Notes under the pieces: generated by a model | Databases searched by the model: none | Seen by the model: the letters and a program-made list of their open reading frames with translations, nothing else | What the model was told of the DNA's origin: nothing | DNA from: Flagellimonas aequoris | GTDB lineage: Bacteria; Bacteroidota; Bacteroidia; Flavobacteriales; Flavobacteriaceae | Direction: 5' to 3' | DNA: 64,000 nucleotides | NCBI RefSeq assembly: GCF_003584165.1 | Contig: NZ_QXFJ01000007.1 | Location: 62,001 to 126,000 of the forward strand | Translations under genes and position numbers: made by a program | Part shown: positions 9,631 through 17,397 of the stretch, piece by piece | Layout: every line of letters begins with the position of its first letter | How positions within the stretch are numbered: position 1 is the stretch's first letter

Positions 9631-10209
9631 CTAAAACTTGTAGACCATACCCAAGGCATAGGAACCATCTCCACTTTGAAAACTAAGCTCAAAATGCTCT
9701 TGCATATAGGGAGTTGTGAACAGATATGTGCTTCCTATACCGACCAAGGCTCCCCCAAGAACATCCCAACCATCATGCCGGTCGTTCAATCCTTCCACCC
9801 TGCTGTAAGCTACAAAACCTGCAGTGACATAGGCTGGGATTCCATATTTCCACCCATATCTTTTTTGAAGAAAGGATGCTCCTTGAAATGCAAAGGAAGT
9901 ATGTCCGGATGGGAAGGCATGCCCATCAGTTCTCCCTTCTGGTCTGGGTTTATTGATGGCATACTTTAATATCCAGGTTGCGGTCAAATTTGCAGACATC
10001 GATTTTCCCAACTGCCAAAATCCTTCCTTATCTCCCTTGACCAAAACTGTAATAAGGGAAAAAGTCGTTGGGGCAAATTGGGCATAGTCCCCTACCCGTT
10101 CAATGGTCGTTTCCCTGGCAATTTCTTCAGCGGAATCTGTTTGCTGGCCAAAAGCTTTACCTGTTAGAACAAAGAATAGGGCTGTACAAATTATAAATCT
10201 TGCTGCCAT
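9631..10209 (-). CDS. Secreted/periplasmic PAP2-family acid phosphatase
   Basis: A 192-residue protein with an N-terminal signal peptide (about 1-21, A-F-G-Q). All three PAP2 signature motifs are present: C1 K82 through R-P (88-90), C2 P-S-G-H (100-103) and C3 S-R (136-137) ... H145 ... D149. This family removes phosphate from lipid phosphates or small phosphoesters. It is the last gene of the minus-strand run starting at 15971, 13 bp after the PepSY-like gene, and likely shares its transcript. Confidence 0.88.
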   Translation of the reverse strand: MAARFIICTALFFVLTGKAFGQQTDSAEEIARETTIERVGDYAQFAPTTFSLITVLVKGDKEGFWQLGKSMSANLTATWILKYAINKPRPEGRTDGHAFPSGHTSFAFQGASFLQKRYGWKYGIPAYVTAGFVAYSRVEGLNDRHDGWDVLGGALVGIGSTYLFTTPYMQEHFELSFQSGDGSYALGMVYKF

Positions 10210-10222
10210 CGGGTTTCTTCAA

Positions 10223-10678
10223 CTAATCACGTGGTTCATCCAATGTCTTGATCAATTGACCATCGGTTCCGATCAAAACCTCAATTTCCTCTTTTCCTTT
10301 TTCCAATCCGATCTCATATTGGGAACCGTTGGGGTCTTCTATAAATTCAACCTCATCAATACTGTACTCGGAAAATTGTTTTTTTAAGGTTGTGACCACA
10401 TTTTCAGGGATATCATTTTTCTTGATTTCATGTTCTGTTTCTTTCCACGTACCATCTTCCAAAAAATTGGCGGAATATTCAATACCATCCATTTTGAATT
10501 CCGCCTCCCACTCCTTTTCCGATTCTTTGTCCCAAGTAACTTTTTTTACATTCGGGAACTTCTTTACAAAGGATGCTTGTACTCGAAGGGGAGCCGAAGT
10601 CCGCTGTGCAAATGCATAAATCCCCAATCCCAAAATCAATGCTATGGGCAATCCGATTACATACTTTTTATTCTTCAT
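10223..10678 (-). CDS. PepSY-like secreted protein
   Basis: A 151-residue protein with an N-terminal hydrophobic segment (about 7-24). The rest has two repeats typical of PepSY-like (DUF2874-type) domains: F-V-K-K-F-P-N-V-K-K-V-T-W followed by W-E-A-E-F, F-L-E-D-G-T-W and Y-E-I-G-L-E-K-G ... D-G. Such small periplasmic domains are often found next to two-component systems, though their ligand is unknown. The 11-bp operator array lies directly upstream, so it is probably one of the induced genes of the adjoining regulator. Confidence 0.8.
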   Translation of the reverse strand: MKNKKYVIGLPIALILGLGIYAFAQRTSAPLRVQASFVKKFPNVKKVTWDKESEKEWEAEFKMDGIEYSANFLEDGTWKETEHEIKKNDIPENVVTTLKKQFSEYSIDEVEFIEDPNGSQYEIGLEKGKEEIEVLIGTDGQLIKTLDEPRD

Positions 10679-10693
10679 GATCTACTGATTTAA

Positions 10694-10760
10694 AATTCTT
10701 TAGTAAATCTAGAACCCAATTCTAAAGATGGTTTTAAGCAATTCTAAAGTCGCTTTAAAG
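10694..10760 (-). promoter_or_regulatory. Array of 11-bp direct repeats upstream of the PepSY-like gene (putative response-regulator operator)
   Basis: Written on the plus strand, four consecutive 11-mers occupy 10717-10760: CAATTCTAAAG, ATGGTTTTAAG, CAATTCTAAAG, TCGCTTTAAAG. Units 1 and 3 are identical and exactly 22 bp apart. Downstream at 10694-10711 lies AATTCTTTAGTAAATCTA, which matches 17 of 18 bases at 16000-16017 before the response regulator gene. Phased direct repeats of 10-11 bp are typical binding sites of OmpR-family dimers. Confidence 0.65.
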
Positions 10761-11516
10761 TTGTTTCTGCTCTTCAGTATTATCAGTAACCATGTGACGA
10801 TGAGAAACGTAGATCATCAACCCGATCAATATTATGGATACGATGGTTGCGGGCAAGGTGCCCAGGTTCAATCCACCTTTGGCCATAGGTTTGGTCAAAA
10901 AATCCCCGAAGGTTGCCCCAAATGGCCTTGTGAATATAAATGCGACCCAAAAGAGTACAATCTGGTTCATCTTGGTAAAATAATGCAAGAGTATCACCAA
11001 AACAATAATCCCAGCGGTAACAAAGGCACCATATAAATAACTCAACCCAACAACATCGCTCAGGTAATCCCCAAAGGCGGTCCCCAAGCTGTTGGAAAAC
11101 AGGATGGCCATCCAATAATGGATTTCCTTGTTTCGGTCAAATATGGGGTATACCTCCAGGTTCCCAAATCTTTTATGCCAGGTAAAAAGAGTCAAGAGTA
11201 ATCCAGAAAACAGCAATAGACTTCCCCAGGTGTAACCCAAGTGGAGGCTTCTATCTATAAAATCGGATATTTCGGTCCCCAAGGTGGTAGTACCGATGAT
11301 AACGAGCCAGTACCATACCGGAATGTATGCTTTTCTGGTCAATTGAATACCCAGTACCAGCCCGAAAAAAATTAGGGTGATCAGAATTCCCGTAGCATAT
11401 CCCAAACCTAAGGTTTGGGGAATAAAATCCCCCAAAGTTTCTCCCAAGGTGGTCGCCACAATTTTCATCAACCAAAACAACAGGGTAATCTCCGCAACTT
11501 TGTTCAGTGTCTTCAT
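10755..11516 (-). CDS. COG4705-like integral membrane protein with a fourfold internal repeat
   Basis: I start at the ATG at 11516 (253 residues); an upstream in-frame ATG would run into the receptor gene. About eight membrane segments. Four repeats each have a small-residue/Gly motif ending in a buried Asp: T-L-G-E-T-L-G-D-F (Asp30), T-L-G-T-E-I-S-D-F (Asp85), S-L-G-T-A-F-G-D-Y (Asp150) and P-F-G-A-T-F-G-D-F (Asp205), followed in each case by L-G/S-Y-x-x-G-like text. Resembles the uncharacterised COG4705 membrane proteins often seen with two-component systems. Acidic residues inside the membrane suggest cation binding or transport; that is inference. It lies 10 bp after the receptor stop. 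Confidence 0.75.
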   Translation of the reverse strand: MKTLNKVAEITLLFWLMKIVATTLGETLGDFIPQTLGLGYATGILITLIFFGLVLGIQLTRKAYIPVWYWLVIIGTTTLGTEISDFIDRSLHLGYTWGSLLLFSGLLLTLFTWHKRFGNLEVYPIFDRNKEIHYWMAILFSNSLGTAFGDYLSDVVGLSYLYGAFVTAGIIVLVILLHYFTKMNQIVLFWVAFIFTRPFGATFGDFLTKPMAKGGLNLGTLPATIVSIILIGLMIYVSHRHMVTDNTEEQKQL

Positions 11517-11526
11517 TTTCGAAAAA

Positions 11527-13944
11527 TTAGATTTTGTATTTAAACCCGACCCTGAAAATCTGGGTCTCAAAATAATTCTGGTAAATGGCCGTAACCCCTT
11601 GATCATATATCCGCTGACGAATCCCGAACCTGTTCAGGATATCACTGGCGGAAAAGGTCAGTTCCGCTTTTTTGTTCCAAAGTCGCTTCTTCAACCCAAG
11701 ATCAATGGAGGAACGGGAAAGTTCCTTGCCCTGCGGAATATTCTTATCGGAATAATATATGCCAGTTACCTGAATTGAGAAATCCTTGGGCAGAACCATT
11801 TCTGTACTCATCTTGGCATTCCATGCGTCGGCAGTTGATTTCTCGGTAGAAAAACTTCTCTCATAGGGAAACAAAAGGGTTCCTTGGTAGGCATCAATGA
11901 TGTTGGAGAACCAGTTAAACGTAGCAGAAACCTTCCAATTGTTGGTGATGTCCTGTCCCAGCAACAGTTCTATACCAGTATTGGTGGCTTTACCGGTATT
12001 TTGATAGATCCGGTTCACAATGTCATATTCTGGATTGGAATTGTCTATGCTATAAATCCGCATGTATTGATCTTGGATCATCCGATGGTATATGGCAGAA
12101 TACAATGAGCCACTCCCCCATGTATATTTATGCGCCAGTTCCAAGGCATTCGTAAATTGCGGACGCAAATAGGGATTCCCTACTTTTAATAGTTCAGGAT
12201 CGTCATATTTTGGAAAAATCCTAAGTTCCGGCTCTCCGGGACGATCAATTCTTCGATTGTAAAATGCCGAGATTTTGTTGTGGTCATTTAACTTGTAGGT
12301 GAAACGCACGTTGGGAAAAAGTTCAAAATAATCATACTTGTCATTGTTGGGATAATAAGCATTGGCCGGGTCCAAATCATAAAAAACGTTTGTTTGTTCT
12401 GCGCGAAGTCCGGTTTCCACATCATACTTCTCTTTCTCCAAAACATAGTTCACATACCCGGCATACAAGTTTTCACCCCAATCGGAAAACGTTCCCAAAT
12501 CAGGATAAATAATGGATTGATTCCCTGGTGTGATCGTATAATCCACTGGCAATCTTCTGATCCGCAGTTTGGCCCCAAGTTCCAATCTCCCTGAGCTCAA
12601 GGGGCGAACATAATCCGAAGCAAGGGAAGTGGTGTTCTCAATGGCCCGGATGTTGGTCATATCCGTCCCTATCCTCACTGAAGAACTATCATTAAGGGAA
12701 TAGGTTTCATCTTCCAATCCTTGGGTATATTGGGCACTGGCACTCAGTGTGTGACCAGGTTGTTCAAATTTATGTCTGTAGTTTACTGCAGCATTAATGA
12801 AACGGGTGATTTCTTCTTCTTGCCAACTATAGAAACGATTTCTATCATTGGTATTTAGGTTGATGAAGGCAACTTGGGCAGAATCGATATGCCGCTCACG
12901 ATCATAAAGCCCCGAAAAGGTGAAACTATTTTTGTCGTCCATCTCATAATCAACCCCACCATTGACTATAGATCGAAACTGCTTTCTGTTCTCGGGGACC
13001 TGTGAAACAATGTTCCTGCCGTCATCATAGTCACGTGTGGTAAACTCATTATTGGGCAAAGCCTTTTGTAAAATGAACTCGGACTGGAGAAAGTAATTGA
13101 CCTTATCCTTCCTGTAATTTAGGTTGAGGCTGGGTATCACTTTTGGGTTGGCCGAAAAGCTTCCCAAATCGGTGGGCGTATCTGCCCGTCTTTTTCCAAG
13201 GGCCCCTAGGCCAAATGAAAGTCCAACATCTCCATTGAGTCCCGTTTGCTTTTCTTTTTTATAGATGATATTGACAATACCTGCAAATCCGTTGGCATCG
13301 TACTTGGCAGAAGGATTATTGATGATTTCGATTTTTTCAATATTGGAGGCAGGAATATTGGCCAGACCCTTTTGATTGCCAAAACCCGTTAGACTGCTCT
13401 GCTTTCCATCGATAAGCACCACAACTTTATCGCTTCCCCTTAAAATCACCTTTCCATCTTGATCAAACGTTACTCCAGGGAGTGTTTTCATAGCATCCAT
13501 GACCGAACCCCCAGATTGGGCTATGTTATCTTCCAAGTTGAAGGACTTTTTATCAAGTGCGGCATTGGTAGTGGCTTTTTTTCCGACAATCTCAACTTCT
13601 TGAAGATTTTGGGTACTTGGCTCAAGAGAGATCTTTCCCATATCAAAAATGGAATTCAATCCTCCTGATACCATCGTCCGCTCTGTGGTCGTATATCCGA
13701 TAAAAGTAAAATAGAGCCTGTACTTTCCTATGGGAAGATCAATGATTTTAAACCGTCCATTCTCGTCCGTGATGGCTCCCGTGACCAACCTGTCATCCTC
13801 CAAACCATGAACGGCCACATTGGCAAAGGAAAGAGGTTGTTGGGTTTTAAAATCAAGCAATTGGCCGCTTATGGTTATGTTTTCTTGGGAAAATAAGGTT
13901 TGGCACGAAATGATAATCAGGAGGATGGATAGCACTTTGCTCAT
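11527..13944 (-). CDS. Outer-membrane beta-barrel receptor (TonB-dependent receptor-like, OMP_b-brl_3 type)
   Basis: I start at the ATG at 13944, giving 805 residues and a clean signal peptide (M-S-K-V-L-S-I-L-L-I-I-I-S-C, cleavage near F-S-Q). A CarboxypepD_reg-like domain (about 22-105, with Y-F-T-F-I-G-Y-T-T) is followed by a plug (about 120-230, with K-T-L-P-G-V and L-I-D-G-K-Q) and a barrel of the outer-membrane beta-barrel type ending in F-K-Y-K-I. It belongs to the same minus-strand run as the two-component system just upstream, and 11-bp repeats precede it. Its transport substrate is unknown; a metal or small ligand sensed by the kinase is an inference. Confidence 0.88.
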   Translation of the reverse strand: MSKVLSILLIIISCQTLFSQENITISGQLLDFKTQQPLSFANVAVHGLEDDRLVTGAITDENGRFKIIDLPIGKYRLYFTFIGYTTTERTMVSGGLNSIFDMGKISLEPSTQNLQEVEIVGKKATTNAALDKKSFNLEDNIAQSGGSVMDAMKTLPGVTFDQDGKVILRGSDKVVVLIDGKQSSLTGFGNQKGLANIPASNIEKIEIINNPSAKYDANGFAGIVNIIYKKEKQTGLNGDVGLSFGLGALGKRRADTPTDLGSFSANPKVIPSLNLNYRKDKVNYFLQSEFILQKALPNNEFTTRDYDDGRNIVSQVPENRKQFRSIVNGGVDYEMDDKNSFTFSGLYDRERHIDSAQVAFINLNTNDRNRFYSWQEEEITRFINAAVNYRHKFEQPGHTLSASAQYTQGLEDETYSLNDSSSVRIGTDMTNIRAIENTTSLASDYVRPLSSGRLELGAKLRIRRLPVDYTITPGNQSIIYPDLGTFSDWGENLYAGYVNYVLEKEKYDVETGLRAEQTNVFYDLDPANAYYPNNDKYDYFELFPNVRFTYKLNDHNKISAFYNRRIDRPGEPELRIFPKYDDPELLKVGNPYLRPQFTNALELAHKYTWGSGSLYSAIYHRMIQDQYMRIYSIDNSNPEYDIVNRIYQNTGKATNTGIELLLGQDITNNWKVSATFNWFSNIIDAYQGTLLFPYERSFSTEKSTADAWNAKMSTEMVLPKDFSIQVTGIYYSDKNIPQGKELSRSSIDLGLKKRLWNKKAELTFSASDILNRFGIRQRIYDQGVTAIYQNYFETQIFRVGFKYKI

Positions 13945-13969
13945 GGGATAACGTATTTGTTTGCCACCA

Positions 13970-14002
13970 AAACTAAACCCCAATCCTAAAGGGAATTTAA
14001 AG
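13970..14002 (-). promoter_or_regulatory. 11-bp direct repeats upstream of the receptor gene
   Basis: On the minus strand three consecutive 11-mers read CTTTAAATTCC, CTTTAGGATTG, GGGTTTAGTTT (14002 to 13970). The middle unit differs by one base from the repeated unit CTTTAGAATTG before the PepSY-like gene. The site ends about 25 bp before the receptor ATG. Likely a binding site of the response regulator encoded at 15294-15971. Confidence 0.55.
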
Positions 14003-14030
14003 TTATCGATAATCTTGGTTTGAACTCTGG

Positions 14031-15290
14031 CTACTCTATAAAAGAAACGGTGAAATGATGCATCCCCGCCTCAAAATGATACGAGATGGTAAAGCCATAC
14101 AGATCACAGATACGTTTAACAATGGCAAGGCCCAAACCGGTTGATTTAGCCCCATCCGATTCCCTATAAAACCGAGAGTAGAGCATTTCAGGGTGCCGTA
14201 TTGCCTTTTCACCAGCATTAGCAATCGTTACTTTTCCATTTTGAGCGTTGACCAAAATATTTTTATGGCCTGTTGAATATTTTATAGCATTGGAAATCAA
14301 ATTACTACAAAGTACCTGAGCTAAAAAGGGATCCATATTCACCCAAATGGATTCGTGAACTTCAAAGTCAATAGAAACGGCTGAGATTTCACTGAAATCC
14401 TGAATGGTTTCCTTCAGTTGCCTTGAAATATCCAATCTTTCCTTTTTCAAGAATTGGTTGTTTTCAATCTTGGTCAACAAGGTTAAGCGTTTGGTCATTT
14501 GGGTAAGCCGTTGGATATCCTTTTGTATGGAGGTCAATTGTTCATATTGGGTGTCTTCCAACATTTCGCCATTGATCACATTCTCTATTTTGGCTTGAAT
14601 AATAGCTAAAGGCGTTTGCATTTCGTGGGAGACATCTTCCGTGTATTGCTTTAAATTTTTATAATCTGCACGTACTTTGTTGGTCAAGGTGGTCATCTCA
14701 TCATTCAATTCGGAAAACTCCAAAACATCACTGTCCATCAACTCAATGGGGTTCTCGGAAGTCAGGGAGAAATTCTTCATCTGTTCCAGATTCCTGAAAA
14801 AAGGATACCATATTTTTTGATTCCTTGATTTATTGAGATAAAACAAGAAAATGAAGACCACCAGTATAATGACCAGATAGGAAAGTACCACAGCCAATAA
14901 AATGTTTTCCGATTCAACCACCAATGCCCGAACGGTAATCTTATAGTTTTGATCATTGATGGAAGAAAAAGAGGACAGTTCGCGGAATTCTTCCAATTCA
15001 TTCTGGGACGGATCATAGATAAGGGTATCCTTGAATGTTTCCATGTCCAGTTTGTCAACTTTTACCACTTCCGCAACAGGAGGTAATTGGTAGACCATGC
15101 CTCCCTCCTCGATGGATTTTTCAATCCTGGACTCCGTTGAACGCAATTCTTCCTCAACCTCGGCCTGCAATACAACTCGAAGATAGTAGTACAGGATTAC
15201 AGTACTGCCCAACATCAAAACAAGGCCTATCCAAAGAAAGGTTTTGGATGTTTTCTGAATCAGGGGAATTTTCTTGATTTTCTTCGCCAT
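14031..15290 (-). CDS. Sensor histidine kinase
   Basis: A 419-residue membrane kinase. Membrane segments at about 17-37 and 129-152 enclose a periplasmic sensor of about 90 residues. No clear HAMP motif. The phosphoacceptor box is E-D-V-S-H-E-M-Q-T-P-L (His222), followed by an N box (N-L-I-S-N-A-I-K-Y-S) and a G box (S-T-G-L-G-L-A-I-V-K-R-I). It is 3 bp downstream of the response regulator gene, so the pair is cotranscribed. The signal is unknown; the company of a receptor, PepSY-like protein and polytopic membrane protein points to an envelope or metal signal. Confidence 0.92.
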   Translation of the reverse strand: MAKKIKKIPLIQKTSKTFLWIGLVLMLGSTVILYYYLRVVLQAEVEEELRSTESRIEKSIEEGGMVYQLPPVAEVVKVDKLDMETFKDTLIYDPSQNELEEFRELSSFSSINDQNYKITVRALVVESENILLAVVLSYLVIILVVFIFLFYLNKSRNQKIWYPFFRNLEQMKNFSLTSENPIELMDSDVLEFSELNDEMTTLTNKVRADYKNLKQYTEDVSHEMQTPLAIIQAKIENVINGEMLEDTQYEQLTSIQKDIQRLTQMTKRLTLLTKIENNQFLKKERLDISRQLKETIQDFSEISAVSIDFEVHESIWVNMDPFLAQVLCSNLISNAIKYSTGHKNILVNAQNGKVTIANAGEKAIRHPEMLYSRFYRESDGAKSTGLGLAIVKRICDLYGFTISYHFEAGMHHFTVSFIE

Positions 15291-15293
15291 AGA

Positions 15294-15971
15294 TCAGTCC
15301 TCCATGAATTTATAACCACTCCCATATGCCGTTTTGATATACTTACCTCCTGTCTCGGTCAACTTTTTACGCAGATTATTGATATGCACATAGATGAAAT
15401 CAAAATTATCGGCCAAATCACTGTGGTCCCCCCATAAATGTTCCGCAATAATTTCCTTGGAAAGTACCCTCCCTTTATTGGTTATAAAGAATAACAACAG
15501 GTCGTACTCCTTTCGGGTCAATACGATTGGGCTGTTGTCCACATATGCCGTTCTTGAATTGGTATCAATGGAAATTTCATTGAATTCAATCCGCTCTGTA
15601 CCACCAAACTTACCTCTCCTTAAAACCGCTTTAATACGCGAGTTGAGTTCTGCCAAATGAAACGGTTTGGTCAGGTAATCGTCCGCACCCAAATCCAGCC
15701 CTTCAAGCTTATCGTCCAATGAATTGTTCGCGGAGATGATGATGACAGGGGTTTGGGATTTATTCTTTTTCAATACCTTCAGGATATCAAGACCGCTACC
15801 GGTAATCAGGTTAATATCCAAGACCAAAAGATCATATTCGTACAAATCGATCTTGTACAAAGCCTCATAGTAATCGGAGGCCGATTCACAAACATTTCCA
15901 TCCCTTTCCAAATAGGTTACTATGGAATTTTGAAGTTCAATCTCATCTTCGGCTATAAGGATTTTCATCAT
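15294..15971 (-). CDS. OmpR-family response regulator
   Basis: 225 residues: receiver domain (1-120) with the acidic pocket E8-D9, phosphoacceptor Asp52 in L-V-L-D-I-N and the K-P-F switch region near 104, then a winged-helix DNA-binding domain with R-K-E-Y-D-L-L-L-F-F. It starts with two adjacent ATG codons (15971 and 15968); either works. It heads the minus-strand run 15971 to about 9631. AATTCTTTAGAAAATCTA lies about 30 bp upstream and matches a site before the PepSY-like gene, which suggests it controls itself. Confidence 0.94.
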   Translation of the reverse strand: MMKILIAEDEIELQNSIVTYLERDGNVCESASDYYEALYKIDLYEYDLLVLDINLITGSGLDILKVLKKNKSQTPVIIISANNSLDDKLEGLDLGADDYLTKPFHLAELNSRIKAVLRRGKFGGTERIEFNEISIDTNSRTAYVDNSPIVLTRKEYDLLLFFITNKGRVLSKEIIAEHLWGDHSDLADNFDFIYVHINNLRKKLTETGGKYIKTAYGSGYKFMED

Positions 15972-15998
15972 TTAAATTTAAGGAATAAATGTAGGATC

Positions 15999-16020
15999 CA
16001 ATTCTTTAGAAAATCTAAAA
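15999..16020 (-). promoter_or_regulatory. Putative autoregulatory operator of the response regulator gene
   Basis: CAATTCTTTAG and AAAATCTAAAA (plus-strand reading) form two adjacent 11-bp units. The core AATTCTTTAGAAAATCTA (16000-16017) shares 17 of 18 bases with 10694-10711 upstream of the PepSY-like gene. It sits 29 bp before the start of the regulator gene. Confidence 0.55.
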
Positions 16021-16068
16021 ATCCTTCCGATAGAGCCTAAGACCATCCCCTTTTACCTTGAATTTCAA

Positions 16069-16113
16069 TGTGACAAATGTCACAGTATGCCTCACAAGGC
16101 CAACGTACCTTTA
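16069..16113 (+). promoter_or_regulatory. Crp/Fnr-type palindrome and promoter of the thioredoxin-permease operon
   Basis: TGTGACAAATGTCACA (16069-16084) is a perfect TGTGA-N6-TCACA palindrome, the classical Crp/Fnr-family half-site layout. TACCTTTA at 16106-16113 is close to the Bacteroidota -7 consensus TAnnTTTG. If transcription starts near 16118-16120, the palindrome is centred about 41-43 bp upstream, the usual place for an activator of this family. The start codon follows at 16148. Confidence 0.55.
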
Positions 16114-16147
16114 AATGGATTCCTATTGAATTTAAAGACATATTGCG

Positions 16148-16384
16148 ATGAAACATACAGTGAAAATCTTGGGTACCGGTTGCCCCAAGTGTCAAAACCT
16201 GACCAAAGTTGTAACAGAGGTAATCGCCGAAAACCAGTTGGATGCCTCTGTTGAAAAAGTGGAAGATATCATGGCCATTATGCAATATAATGTGATGCTT
16301 ACTCCAGCATTGGTGGTAGATGAAAAAGTGGTCATGAAGGGTCGGATACCCTCCAAAGAAGAAGTTTTGGACTTTTTAAATTAA
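16148..16384 (+). CDS. Small thioredoxin-family redox protein
   Basis: A 78-residue thioredoxin fold domain without signal peptide. The active site is G-C-P-K-C (Cys12 and Cys15) and the cis-Pro loop is L-T-P-A-L near residue 58. This is the short redox-active disulfide protein type that is commonly encoded beside COG0701 permeases. It lies 20 bp before the permease gene, so it probably serves it as a redox partner or metal chaperone; that role is inferred. Confidence 0.88.
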   Translation: MKHTVKILGTGCPKCQNLTKVVTEVIAENQLDASVEKVEDIMAIMQYNVMLTPALVVDEKVVMKGRIPSKEEVLDFLN

Positions 16385-16404
16385 ATTTCCTTATTACAGG
16401 CATC

Positions 16405-17382
16405 ATGTTCGATTGGTTGGAACATATGGCCCAATGGTTGGTCTATGGCATTTTTGGGATGAATCCCGATGATCATTTGGCCAAAGCCCTTGATTTCTTC
16501 ATTTACGACAGTATTAAAATACTATTGCTGCTTTTTGCCGTAGTCTTTTTAATGGGAATCGTCAACAGTTATTTTCCTATTGACAAGGTCAAAAACTACT
16601 TATCGAGGAAAAAACTTTATGGTTCCGAATATCTAATGGCCAGCCTTTTTGGGGTGGTCACCCCTTTTTGCTCCTGTTCCTCGGTTCCTTTGTTCATCGG
16701 ATTTGTTCGAGGGGGCATTCCCTTGGGGGTCACCTTTGCCTTTTTGGTCACCTCACCTTTGGTGAACGAAGTGGCCATTGGACTTTTTGTGGGATTGTTC
16801 GGGGTTAAAACCACGGTGTTGTATGTGTTGAGCGGCGTGTTGTTGGGAACGATTTCAGGGTTTATCCTTCAAAAATTAAAGCTGGAAAGATATCTGACTC
16901 CTTGGGTCAAAGAGGTTCTTACCAATGCCCAAAAGGAGCAGGAAGTGTTTGAAGAGGAAGAACACTCGTTCAAACAGCGGTTGCCCATTATTTGGCAGGA
17001 AGCCATAAAAATATTGAAAGGAGTACTCCCTTATGTCATCATTGGTATTGCCATCGGCGGGTTGATGCACGGTTACATCCCATCCGGCTTTTTTGAAAAA
17101 TACATGGCCAAGGACAATCTATTTGCCGTTCCTATAGCAACTCTATTATCGGTGCCCATGTATTCCAATGCATCCGGTATTCTGCCCGTAGTACAAGTCT
17201 TGGTAGACAAAGGCATTCCTTTGGGAACGGCCATCGCCTTTATGATGGGGGTCGTTGGACTCTCTTTGCCAGAGGCCATGCTACTGAAAAAGGTCATGAC
17301 ATTAAAATTAATTGGAATATTCTTTGGTGTGGTCATGCTCTGTATCATGGTTTCGGGCTATCTTTTCAACATTATATTATAA
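16405..17382 (+). CDS. COG0701 (DUF318/ArsP-like) permease
   Basis: A 325-residue inner-membrane protein with about eight to ten segments. The first half carries T-P-F-C-S-C-S-S-V-P-L-F (Cys89, Cys91), the signature of this family, and the second half repeats the fold with P-M-Y-S-N-A-S-G-I-L-P-V. Characterised relatives export trivalent organoarsenicals (ArsP), but most members have no known substrate. An acidic, charged linker (about 170-190, E-E-E-E-H) joins the halves. It is the middle gene of a three-gene operon with the CxxC protein and the decarboxylase-like protein. Confidence 0.88.
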   Translation: MFDWLEHMAQWLVYGIFGMNPDDHLAKALDFFIYDSIKILLLLFAVVFLMGIVNSYFPIDKVKNYLSRKKLYGSEYLMASLFGVVTPFCSCSSVPLFIGFVRGGIPLGVTFAFLVTSPLVNEVAIGLFVGLFGVKTTVLYVLSGVLLGTISGFILQKLKLERYLTPWVKEVLTNAQKEQEVFEEEEHSFKQRLPIIWQEAIKILKGVLPYVIIGIAIGGLMHGYIPSGFFEKYMAKDNLFAVPIATLLSVPMYSNASGILPVVQVLVDKGIPLGTAIAFMMGVVGLSLPEAMLLKKVMTLKLIGIFFGVVMLCIMVSGYLFNIIL

Positions 17383-17397
17383 CTCAAAACAGCATTC

